A stretch of DNA of 21,729 nucleotides from Anaerobacillus alkalidiazotrophicus (GTDB lineage Bacteria > Bacillota > Bacilli > Bacillales_H > Anaerobacillaceae), in assembly GCF_001866055.1 (NCBI RefSeq), contig NZ_MLQS01000028.1, positions 1 to 21,729 on the forward strand, read 5' to 3'. The stretch's first letter is position 1, and every line of letters starts with the position of its first letter. The notes under the pieces are model-generated. The model ran no database searches. It saw only the letters and a program-made list of their open reading frames with translations, and was not told the DNA's origin. The translations under genes and the position numbers were made by a program. This document shows positions 15,512 through 21,729 of the stretch, one piece after another.

Positions 15512-16186
15512 ATGAAAGTAGTCATTTTTCTTTCGTTCTTAGTAATGATGGCACTTTTACTTTTCAACCAAAAAGAATGGGTAGGATATATAAAAGCTGG
15601 AGAATGGTCTACGTTAAAAAAAATGATGGGGGAAGATTTGGGGAGTGTAATGTTAATCACTTTAGGATTTATGTTCATCCAAAATTTATTTTCCTTTGTC
15701 CCATTCCTTTTGTTAACAATGTTTAATATATGGTTATTTGGGTTTATATACGGCTACTTTTGGAGTTTAATTGGAAATATTTTAGGGTCACTTCTTGTCT
15801 TTTACTTGGCAAGGTACTCACTTTATTCATGGCTTCAAAAACAAAAATATAGTCATGCGGGGATATTGAAAAAAATTGAGGAGAATGGATTTTCGACTAT
15901 TTTGATTGCTCGAATGCTTCCTATCATTCCTTCAAGTATTATCAACATTGTTAGTGGAGTAAGCAACGTAAAGCAAAAAGATTTTATCTTGAGTACATTT
16001 GTTGGTCATGCTCTTTTCGTGCTTATTCTTTCAACTTTCTCATTAGGTTTAATTTCCCTTGACCAACAATATTTAGTTTATTTCTTACTAATTATTATGA
16101 TTCTTTCTGTTGTGGGACTTAAGATAAGAATAAAAATAAGAAATGACCGAGAAGAGGAAAGAGAATTATTAAGACGGTCAATGTAG
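15512..16186 (+). CDS. TVP38/TMEM64 (DedA-like) membrane protein
   Basis: From the ATG at 15512 the product has 224 residues with about six hydrophobic segments. The SNARE-associated/VTT core is visible: FVPFLLLTMFNIWLFGFIYG, GNILGSLLVFYLARY, and FSTILIARMLPIIPSSIINI with the conserved R-x-LP-x-IP followed by VSGVSNVKQKDFILSTFVG. Family members are lipid scramblases or flippases, or transporters of unknown substrate. A TTG at 15443 with AAAGGGG before it would add 23 residues in frame. The AAGGAGGGAGG directly upstream of the ATG is much stronger, so I chose the shorter form. It is divergent from the chemoreceptor and ends in a strong terminator. Confidence 0.8.
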   Translation: MKVVIFLSFLVMMALLLFNQKEWVGYIKAGEWSTLKKMMGEDLGSVMLITLGFMFIQNLFSFVPFLLLTMFNIWLFGFIYGYFWSLIGNILGSLLVFYLARYSLYSWLQKQKYSHAGILKKIEENGFSTILIARMLPIIPSSIINIVSGVSNVKQKDFILSTFVGHALFVLILSTFSLGLISLDQQYLVYFLLIIMILSVVGLKIRIKIRNDREEERELLRRSM

Positions 16187-16201
16187 AATAAAAGCTAAGT
16201 T

Positions 16202-16233
16202 ATAAGAACACCAAATTGGTGTTCTTATTTTTT
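16202..16233. terminator. Bidirectional terminator between convergent genes
   Basis: A perfect 13-base stem (ATAAGAACACCAA with TTGGTGTTCTTAT, one-base loop) is followed by six T on the plus strand. It ends the TVP38-like transcript and may also serve the convergent ZIP-like gene. Confidence 0.85.
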
Positions 16234-16300
16234 GAAACAAAACTGAATATTCTTAATTACTTCATGTCAAAAGTTACGAATATGAACACACCAAACCAAT

Positions 16301-17026
16301 TCACCACTGAAAGAAAAACTTCATCGACATCGTAAGCGTCGTATATGCCACGACTCCAATCGCAAATGTTGGAAAGTGTGCTTCGTCATCTGGTGGTAAT
16401 TCATATTTTAAAACATTTAATATCATTGCACCTGAGATAAAGGCAAAGATCATCGATTCGATCAACGGTGATAATGATATAGTCATCCCCGTGATCCAGC
16501 CGACTACGATACCGAGTGCAAGTACATATCTTCCATGTTTATTATAAATATCTGCATCTTCGCGCCATAAGTCGTGGGCAACAGCGACAAAATGGAGCCC
16601 AACGGCAATTCCATAAAAAACTGCTTGAATTCCCGATACATTATGAGAAAGAATTGTATATGCGACTAACATGTTATAAAAGCCAAAAAACTTGATTTGT
16701 AACCAAAACAGTGCACGAGCCTTCTTTGGATTGCCACTGCGCTGTTCCTTTCGAACGACTTTTTGAATCCCGTAAAAAATTAAAACGCCTAATAGCCCAA
16801 TAAAATATAATTCCGACTCCATGGTGAAATAGTTTCCATATTTTTTTACTAATATTTGTTCTTTATGTAAGGTAGGTAGAACATAAACGAAAACATAAGA
16901 TACAGCTAATCCCCCTGAAAAGGAGAACCATTTTAAACGCTGAATACGACCAGAAGGTATTAAATCATTTGCGAGCAAATGAATCATGATAAAAGCAATC
17001 CCCATAATAAAGGCATCAATTGACAT
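16301..17026 (-). CDS. Uncharacterised polytopic membrane protein, ZIP-like
   Basis: This 241-residue protein has seven to eight hydrophobic segments. The overall spacing and the C-terminal third (FAFISGAMILNVLKYELPPDDEAHFPTFAIG) recall ZIP metal permeases, as does the first helix pair with a histidine (MIHLLANDLIP). A central helix carries HFVAVAHDLWRE. The classical ZIP metal-site motifs (HxxxE in TM4 and TM5) are not clearly seen, so substrate and even transport are uncertain. GGAG lies eight bases before the ATG. Two direct GATAA-type hexamers lie upstream (17077-17092) and might bind a metal regulator. A terminator separates it from the fluoride operon upstream, so it is its own transcript. 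Confidence 0.55.
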   Translation of the reverse strand: MSIDAFIMGIAFIMIHLLANDLIPSGRIQRLKWFSFSGGLAVSYVFVYVLPTLHKEQILVKKYGNYFTMESELYFIGLLGVLIFYGIQKVVRKEQRSGNPKKARALFWLQIKFFGFYNMLVAYTILSHNVSGIQAVFYGIAVGLHFVAVAHDLWREDADIYNKHGRYVLALGIVVGWITGMTISLSPLIESMIFAFISGAMILNVLKYELPPDDEAHFPTFAIGVVAYTTLTMSMKFFFQW

Positions 17027-17110
17027 GGTAAATACTCCTTACTAAGTAAATTCTTTATTAGAGTATCCAAACTAACGATAATCAATGATAACATCATTAA
17101 GCATAAATTA

Positions 17111-17156
17111 TTTTAAAAATAAAGAAGCTTCCGCAAATTCTAACCTGCGAAAGCTT
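17111..17156 (-). terminator. Terminator of the fluoride operon
   Basis: On the minus strand an 11-base stem with one G-T pair (AAGCTTTCGCA with TGCGGAAGCTT) is followed by CTTTATTTTT. It lies about 55 bases after the stop of the 157-residue protein. Confidence 0.75.
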
Positions 17157-17211
17157 TAATTCAGCTATTATATAGTAGAAATCCAACTTTCATCTTTGAA
17201 GACGCTTCTAA

Positions 17212-17685
17212 TTAAAGGGATTGTGTTGGTTGCCTGTCCATTTTAAATTTTTCAGGTTTTTCTTCCTCGTACAACTCTATCGTTTTGACGTCATAGCTAA
17301 AAACCAATTCTTTAAAATAATGGGGATTAACAATTTCTATACGATCAACTTCTCCAAAAGACGTTTGTATGTCAATTTTTAACTCGTGTTTACCTTCATT
17401 TAAGTCATAATATGAAGGACGATTAGTAGGCGGATGTAGCCAAGTTGCCCCATCAGGGTTAAAAGCACCATGAACAAGTTTACCTTTGCCTTTGTTAATA
17501 TCAATGGTAAAAATGAAAGTACCCGGACTAACAGGTAAAAGAAAGCTAGAATCTCTAGCAGCAAACTGGCCTTTCATACGATATTGTTGTAAGGGTACTG
17601 CACTTTTTATCGCACTTTTTGATATATAAGCGAAAAGTGTTACTAGTAGTCCAATAGAAATTAAGATGATAAGGATTTTTTCCAT
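17212..17685 (-). CDS. Membrane-anchored protein of unknown function in the fluoride operon
   Basis: This 157-residue protein has an N-terminal hydrophobic segment (about 4-21) that would anchor it or act as signal peptide. A beta-rich extracytoplasmic domain follows (for example GTFIFTIDINKGKGKLVHG, HELKIDIQTSFGEVDRIEI, LVFSYDVKTIELYEEE) with a charged tail. I do not recognise the family. The ATG at 17685 lies inside the last codons of the CLC gene (25-base overlap), with AAAGGAGG nine bases upstream. It must therefore be transcribed with the antiporter under riboswitch control. A role as accessory protein for fluoride export or as a surface protein is inferred only from this linkage. There is no histidine- or cysteine-rich metal site. 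Confidence 0.7.
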   Translation of the reverse strand: MEKILIILISIGLLVTLFAYISKSAIKSAVPLQQYRMKGQFAARDSSFLLPVSPGTFIFTIDINKGKGKLVHGAFNPDGATWLHPPTNRPSYYDLNEGKHELKIDIQTSFGEVDRIEIVNPHYFKELVFSYDVKTIELYEEEKPEKFKMDRQPTQSL

Positions 17686-19004
17686 GGGGTTTCCTCCTTT
17701 TCTTGAGTTTGTTTTTTGGCTGAAAGTAACGTTTGTTCTTCATGGTGGCTAAACAATCTACTTTTTGAAACCCCGATTTTCTGAGAAGAATAGATCCCTG
17801 TATGTCCAGAAAAGAAATAGCTTACCATGGTGGCCATAAACATATAAATGGCTGCATCAGCACCAAAAAGTTCAATTCCCATAATAAAACAAGCAATCGG
17901 AGTATTGGTAGCTGCTGCAAATACCGCGATAAAGCCTAGTGCTGCTAAAAATGGTGCAGGTACCCCTAAAAATCCAGAGATCGTGTTTCCTAAAGTTGCC
18001 CCTACCACAAATAGTGGGGTCACTTCTCCACCTTGAAACCCTGCTCCTAATGTAATTGATGTTAATAATGTCTTAAGGAAAAAAGCAAATGGTGAAACTT
18101 CCGCTTCAAATGAGTCATAGATTAAAGGCAATCCTAAGCCGATATAGTCTGTTGTTCCTAATAACAAGACGATTGTAAGCACTATTAATCCACCAACAAA
18201 GCTTCTTAGCATGGGATTAGCAAAATACTTCGCAAATAATGTTTTACTCCAATAAGTCATTTGACTAAATAACATACCAGCTAAGCCAAACAAAACAGCT
18301 GCAAATACAACTTTTACGACTAATAGTAACGAAGCTTCAGGGATGAAACCAAGCTCATAATGGCTATGTCCAATTCCCCAAGCGGTAGTGACGTAATCTC
18401 CGACAAAACTAGCAACGAAAGCAGGATAGAGAGCTTGATACTTGACAATACCTAAGGCAATAACTTCTAGTCCAAAGACAGTTCCGGCTAATGGAGTCCC
18501 AAAAACAGACCCAAATCCTGCACTAATACCACTAATTAAAATAATTTTTCGATCCATTTTATCTAATTTGAACACTTTTCCAACAGACTCTGCCATACTG
18601 CTCGCCATCTGAACAGCAGTACCTTCTCGACCGGCTGAGCCACCGAAAAGATGAGTCATGATCGTTCCGAATAAAACGAGAGGAGCCATTCTTAAAGGGA
18701 TATGCTCTTTTCCACCTTGGATTTGTTCTAAAATTAGATTGTTGCCTTTTCCTGAATTAGCCCCAAATTTCGTATAAGCATAACTAACAATGACACCAGC
18801 TACTGGTAATAAATAAAGAAAATAAGGGTTAGAAATCCTTGTCTCCGTGGCCCAATATAAAGTAGCTAGAAAAAGGGCTGAGGCACTACCTGCTAAAATT
18901 CCTACTATACTTGAAATAATTAACCATTTAATCAAATAGGAAATTGTCGATAAATGAAGAGAGTTTTTTACAACGTCATGAATAGGGTGTTTTTCAGTTT
19001 GCAT
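17661..19004 (-). CDS. CLC-F type fluoride/proton antiporter
   Basis: This 447-residue CLC-family membrane protein expels fluoride. Family landmarks: the gating glutamate E127 in GGSAGREGTAVQM, GSVFGTPLAGTVFGLEV, and GAGFQGGEVTPLF with Thr329 where chloride CLCs have GIFAP-type sequence. The anion-selectivity loop GSGIP of chloride CLCs is replaced by SGKGNNLILEQI. These departures are those of the fluoride-selective CLC-F clade (eriC-F). A fluoride riboswitch directly upstream supports the substrate independently. AGGAGG lies just before the ATG. The C-terminus (about 405-447) is a short charged tail with no CBS domains. The last codons overlap the start of the 157-residue protein. Remaining doubt is only about exact selectivity. 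Confidence 0.9.
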   Translation of the reverse strand: MQTEKHPIHDVVKNSLHLSTISYLIKWLIISSIVGILAGSASALFLATLYWATETRISNPYFLYLLPVAGVIVSYAYTKFGANSGKGNNLILEQIQGGKEHIPLRMAPLVLFGTIMTHLFGGSAGREGTAVQMASSMAESVGKVFKLDKMDRKIILISGISAGFGSVFGTPLAGTVFGLEVIALGIVKYQALYPAFVASFVGDYVTTAWGIGHSHYELGFIPEASLLLVVKVVFAAVLFGLAGMLFSQMTYWSKTLFAKYFANPMLRSFVGGLIVLTIVLLLGTTDYIGLGLPLIYDSFEAEVSPFAFFLKTLLTSITLGAGFQGGEVTPLFVVGATLGNTISGFLGVPAPFLAALGFIAVFAAATNTPIACFIMGIELFGADAAIYMFMATMVSYFFSGHTGIYSSQKIGVSKSRLFSHHEEQTLLSAKKQTQEKEETPWKKSLSS

Positions 19005-19020
19005 TATTTTTTTCCTCCTA

Positions 19021-19060
19021 AAAATAAACAGACTCCTGCCAGCGGATGCTAGCAGGAGTC
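19021..19060 (-). terminator. Riboswitch-controlled terminator before the fluoride antiporter
   Basis: On the minus strand GACTCCTGC (19060-19052) pairs with GCAGGAGTC (19039-19031) and is followed by TGTTTATTTTT. The 5' arm overlaps the conserved 3' part of the aptamer (AATGACTCC), so folding of aptamer and terminator exclude each other. Without fluoride the terminator forms; with fluoride transcription continues. Confidence 0.85.
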
Positions 19061-19102
19061 ATTAGCTTTTATTAAGCGGTTAATGGCGAACTCCATCGCC
19101 TA
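19050..19102 (-). promoter_or_regulatory. Fluoride riboswitch (crcB motif)
   Basis: Minus strand 19100 to about 19050 reads GGCGATGGAGTTCGCC, then ATTAACCGCTTAATAAAAG, then CTAATGACTCCTGC. This matches the conserved core of the crcB-motif aptamer as I know it from Bacillus (GGCGATGG..GTTCGCC, the loop pseudoknot, and the final CTAATGACTCC). It sits between promoter and CLC gene on the same strand, about 45 bases before the start codon, with an overlapping terminator as its expression platform. Fluoride bound with magnesium ions would prevent termination. Confidence 0.93.
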
Positions 19103-19122
19103 TGTCGTTTCTGAATGTATCT

Positions 19123-19150
19123 ATTATACTACATTATAAAAATTTGTTAA
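19123..19150 (-). promoter_or_regulatory. Promoter of the fluoride operon
   Basis: Minus strand -10 TATAAT (19128-19123) and -35 TTAACA (19150-19145) with a 16-base spacer would start transcription just upstream of the riboswitch aptamer. Confidence 0.65.
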
Positions 19151-19334
19151 GTGTTTTTTTAACTGTCTTTTTTTACAAACTTTACTCATTTCATTCAATA
19201 CTAATTTCCTATATTATTATAGTTACCGTTTTATTAAAGGTTATTTTTAGGAGAATATTCTTATTTATAAACTGTTAGAAATTGTTAGACTTAAAGATAA
19301 TTGTTCAATAAGTAACTAGAAAGGTGTACAGCAA

Positions 19335-21392
19335 ATGAAACGACAACAGATGAGAAAACAAAAGCAAAAACGTCGTATGATTAAATCAACGTTGATCACA
19401 GCAACGCTAGTCTTTTTGATTGTTGCTGCAGTTTTTACAATAATAATTTCCAAAGCATTTGAGGTTGATCTTAGTAAGCTAGAAGAACCGCTGCCAAAAC
19501 CGTCGGTGATTTTTGATAAAAATGGTGAGGCGGCATCTGAATTAACTTCTGCTAGGTTTACGACTGTACCTTTATCACAAGTTCCAGATGAATTAATTCA
19601 TGCCATTATCGCTGTCGAAGATCAACGTTTCTTTGACCATTGGGGTGTGGATCTTCGTGGGATCACACGGTCTGCTTGGCGAAATTTTCGAGCGGGTTCT
19701 GTTGTTGAAGGTGGGAGTACCATTACACAACAATTAGCCAAAAATCTCTTTTTTACTCATGACAGAACGTACGACCGGAAGTTTCGAGAAGTTGTAACAG
19801 CTTACCGAATTGAACGCAAGTACAGCAAAGAAGCCATTTTAGAATTGTATCTAAACCAAATTTATTTTGGCGAGGGAACATGGGGCATTCAAAATGCTGC
19901 CAAAATTTATTTTGGTAAAGATGTCGAGGAGATAACGATTTCCGAAGCCGCTCTTTTAGCTGCATTACCGAAAGCTCCAACACATTATTCTCCGTTTCAA
20001 AATGAACAGAAAGCTAAAGAACGACGAGATCTTGTATTATTTTTACTTCATCAACAGAACTACATTGATGAAACTGAATATGAACAATCAGTTAGTGAAG
20101 CAATCGTTTTAAGAGATTGGGAGATTGACGGTTTGAGAGGTAAATATCCAAGTTATGTTGATTATGTCATTGAAGAAGCGATTGACAAGTATGGGTTTAG
20201 CGAAGAGGATATTTTAACCGGCGGCTTGCACATTTTTACGCAAATGGATCCTGATGTACAGAGCGCTATTGAGATCACATATGAAAATGATGAATTATTC
20301 CCAACTCAAACAGGTGATCAACTGGTTCAAAGTGCGTCAGTTGTCATTGATCCTTATAGTGGTGGGGTTCGTGGTCTTGTCGGCTATCGGGGCAAGCATG
20401 TATATCGTGGTTTTAATCGGGCGACTCAATTAAAGCGGCAACCAGGTTCTGCGATAAAACCGTTAGCAGTATTTGCTCCGGCACTAGAAAATGGCTTTAA
20501 ACCAACTTCGATGCTTATTGATCAGAAAACGGACTTTAATGGCTATTCACCTAGAAACTATAATGATCGTTATCAAGGGAGAGTTTCCCTTTACAATTCG
20601 TTAATTCACTCAATTAATGTTCCGGCAGTAGCATTGTTACATGAAATTGGTGTAGGAGAAGGAATTGATTTTTTACAAAAATCGAATATCCCTCTTCATC
20701 AAGATGATCGCAATTTAAGTTTAGCGCTCGGTGGATTCACTAAAGGAGTTTCTCCACTAGAAATGGCTCAAGCATTTGGAATGTTTCCTAATTTAGGTAC
20801 GATGAAGAAAGCTCATGCAATTACAAAAATTACTTCGAGTACTGGAGAAATATTATTAGAAGTTGAAGAAGAAGAAGTTCAAGTGATGAAACCTGAAAAT
20901 GCCTATACGATGACAAGAATGTTAATGGGTGTTGTAGAAGAAGGAACGGGAAAAAATGCAGCGCTCGGTCGACCGACCGCTGGAAAAACGGGTACAACCC
21001 AATTGCCTAATACCGGAGATTTTCAAGGGGTTAATGGTGTAAGGGATGCTTGGTTCGTTGGATATTCACCTGAATTAGTGACGGCGGTTTGGGTTGGTTA
21101 TGATAAAGTCGATCCAAGCCATGTGATGCAATCAGCCGGTGGTAATCATCCTGCAAGAATTTTTCAAACGATCATGTCTAGTGCATTACAAGACACAGTT
21201 ATTTCACCATTTTTGAAACCAACAAATTACCGTGAGGAAGTCTTAAAAGAAACGAAGAAAAAAGAGCAAGAAAAACGAAAAGAGAAGGAAACAGATAAGA
21301 AAAAGAAAGAGAAAAAGAAAGAAGCAGAAAAAAGAGATAAACGTGGAAAAGATAGGGAAAATAACCCTGGAAGAGGTAGAGGGAGAGATTAA
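19335..21392 (+). CDS. Class A penicillin-binding protein (glycosyltransferase/transpeptidase, PbpF/PBP1A-like)
   Basis: This 685-residue enzyme polymerises and cross-links peptidoglycan outside the membrane. It has a basic cytoplasmic start, one membrane anchor (about 17-39), then a GT51 domain with catalytic E95 in VEDQRFFDHWG, EGGSTITQQLAKN (125-137), RKFREVVTAYRIE and the second glutamate region ILELYLNQIYFGEG. The transpeptidase domain has S372-x2-K375 (GSAIKP), S426-x-N428 (SIN) and K551-T-G (GKTGTT). The tail (about 630-685) is almost all Lys, Glu and Arg and would be disordered. The GT51 segment is closest in feel to B. subtilis PbpF. AAAGGTG lies nine bases before the ATG; no terminator or partner gene is shared with the divergent fluoride operon. 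Confidence 0.92.
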   Translation: MKRQQMRKQKQKRRMIKSTLITATLVFLIVAAVFTIIISKAFEVDLSKLEEPLPKPSVIFDKNGEAASELTSARFTTVPLSQVPDELIHAIIAVEDQRFFDHWGVDLRGITRSAWRNFRAGSVVEGGSTITQQLAKNLFFTHDRTYDRKFREVVTAYRIERKYSKEAILELYLNQIYFGEGTWGIQNAAKIYFGKDVEEITISEAALLAALPKAPTHYSPFQNEQKAKERRDLVLFLLHQQNYIDETEYEQSVSEAIVLRDWEIDGLRGKYPSYVDYVIEEAIDKYGFSEEDILTGGLHIFTQMDPDVQSAIEITYENDELFPTQTGDQLVQSASVVIDPYSGGVRGLVGYRGKHVYRGFNRATQLKRQPGSAIKPLAVFAPALENGFKPTSMLIDQKTDFNGYSPRNYNDRYQGRVSLYNSLIHSINVPAVALLHEIGVGEGIDFLQKSNIPLHQDDRNLSLALGGFTKGVSPLEMAQAFGMFPNLGTMKKAHAITKITSSTGEILLEVEEEEVQVMKPENAYTMTRMLMGVVEEGTGKNAALGRPTAGKTGTTQLPNTGDFQGVNGVRDAWFVGYSPELVTAVWVGYDKVDPSHVMQSAGGNHPARIFQTIMSSALQDTVISPFLKPTNYREEVLKETKKKEQEKRKEKETDKKKKEKKKEAEKRDKRGKDRENNPGRGRGRD

Positions 21393-21401
21393 GGGTAAAG
21401 G

Positions 21402-21437
21402 AAAGAGAACCTACTTTTGAGTAAGGTTCTCTTTTCT
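21402..21437 (+). terminator. Terminator of the penicillin-binding protein gene
   Basis: An approximately 13-base stem with one bulge (AAAGAGAACC-TAC with GTAAGGTTCTCTTT) is followed by TTCT. It lies ten bases after the stop codon. Confidence 0.8.
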
Positions 21438-21534
21438 AAAAGGTTCATATGCCTGTGTGTGGGTTTCATAGCAATTTAAATGGCTCTATAATAATTGTTG
21501 GGGTATCCAAACAATTAGGTTAGTGGTGATATTC

Positions 21535-21577
21535 TTCTTTTTTGCTTCATGGGCGTAGCCCATGAAGCAAAAAAGAA
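21535..21577. terminator. Perfect hairpin in the IS leader (transcription block)
   Basis: A 20-base perfect stem (21535-21554 with 21558-21577, GCTTCATGGGC-GTA-GCCCATGAAGC core) has T6 at one side and A6 at the other. It would act as a terminator on either strand and shield the transposase gene from readthrough. Confidence 0.65.
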
Positions 21578-21643
21578 CACGCAACCTACCAATTCTTTTA
21601 TACTTGAATTGACGAGAAACAAGTAAAAGATTGGGGTTGCGTG
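21578..21643 (+). promoter_or_regulatory. Second leader hairpin covering the transposase ribosome site
   Basis: Left arm 21578-21606 (CACGCAACC, then CCAAT, CTTTTA, ACTTG) pairs, with small bulges, with right arm 21620-21643 (CAAGTAAAAGATTGGGGTTGCGTG). The right arm contains the only purine-rich ribosome-site candidate (AGATTGGGG) and ends three bases before the GTG start, so the fold would hide the start site in long transcripts. Confidence 0.55.
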
Positions 21644-21646
21644 TGA

Positions 21647-21729
21647 GTGAATTTTATCATAGATTTGCCAGGATTGAAAGATGTGCTCATTAAGAAGGTT
21701 GAAGAGGTTGATCATGTCATACGATTTTT
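21647..21729 (+). CDS. ISL3-family transposase, N-terminal part (partial)
   Basis: From GTG 21647 the frame reads MNFIIDLPGLKDVLIKKVEE and continues VDHVIRF to the window edge. The opening pattern of Asn-Phe-Ile, then Leu-x-Leu-x-x-(Val/Ile)-x-Ile-x-(Lys)-(Val), matches ISL3 transposases, whose zinc ribbon and DDE domain would lie beyond the window. The frame starting at the GTG two bases earlier in another register closes after 16 codons. Only 27 codons are visible, so the family call is moderate. Confidence 0.65.
   Translation, partial: MNFIIDLPGLKDVLIKKVEEVDHVIRF

Larger units (their letters stand above)
21482..21729 (+). mobile_element. Left end of an ISL3-family insertion sequence (cut by window edge)
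   Basis: The transposase start at 21647 matches the ISL3 family. About 165 bases upstream GGCTCTATAATAATTGTTGG (from 21482) fits the GGCTCT-type left inverted repeat of ISL3 elements. The eight bases before it (ATTTAAAT, 21474-21481) could be the family's 8-bp target duplication. The right end is outside the window, so completeness cannot be judged and the left limit is an inference. Confidence 0.55.

Overview
The window is AT-rich, with low-GC Firmicutes codon use, purine-rich Shine-Dalgarno sites and protein families that point to a Bacillaceae bacterium. A non-classical succinate/fumarate oxidoreductase, an Mrp-type antiporter remnant and a fluoride-responsive CLC suggest an alkaliphilic or anaerobic relative such as Anaerobacillus. 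The genus is a guess; the family-level call is fairly safe.

Layout. 1-1876 is the end of an sdh/frd-type operon: the last codons of the flavoprotein, an iron-sulfur subunit with an extra cluster cysteine, and a heterodisulfide-reductase-like CCG-domain subunit in place of cytochrome b anchors, closed by a terminator. 2043-2559 is decayed DNA that still carries a recognisable scrap of asparagine synthetase. 2560-4860 is an OmpR-type response regulator, a HAMP sensor kinase and a tiny membrane protein, with overlapping ends. 5179-7598 (minus) is an orphan MrpA-like antiporter subunit broken by two frameshifts. 7741-10952 is a copper-resistance locus: a CopY-type repressor with cop-box operators, the P1B-type ATPase CopA behind its own CsoR-like palindrome, and the chaperone CopZ.

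10983-13133 is a patchwork of short palindromic mobile elements. Two of the three related copies (the first lies at 4885-5040) flank a small phospholipid-N-methyltransferase-like gene. A frameshifted Gly/Tyr/Asp-rich remnant, perhaps of a spore coat protein, and a fourth, different multi-hairpin element follow. 13196-16186 holds a double AbrB-like swapped-hairpin protein and a chemoreceptor with a short sensor domain (both minus), then a TVP38/DedA-like membrane protein (plus). 16301-17026 is a ZIP-like membrane protein of unknown role.

17212-19150 (minus) is a fluoride-detoxification unit. A promoter, a textbook fluoride riboswitch and its terminator precede a CLC-F type fluoride/proton antiporter, which overlaps an uncharacterised 157-residue membrane-anchored protein. 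19335-21392 encodes a bifunctional class A penicillin-binding protein. At the right edge an ISL3-family insertion sequence begins, with two stacked leader hairpins and the first 27 codons of its transposase.

The most interesting items are the TTTAT-flanked multi-hairpin elements, possibly tnpB-less IS200/IS605 derivatives with omega-RNA-like folds; the unknown protein in the fluoride operon; the CCG-type succinate/fumarate oxidoreductase; and the CopY plus CsoR-like dual control of copper genes.
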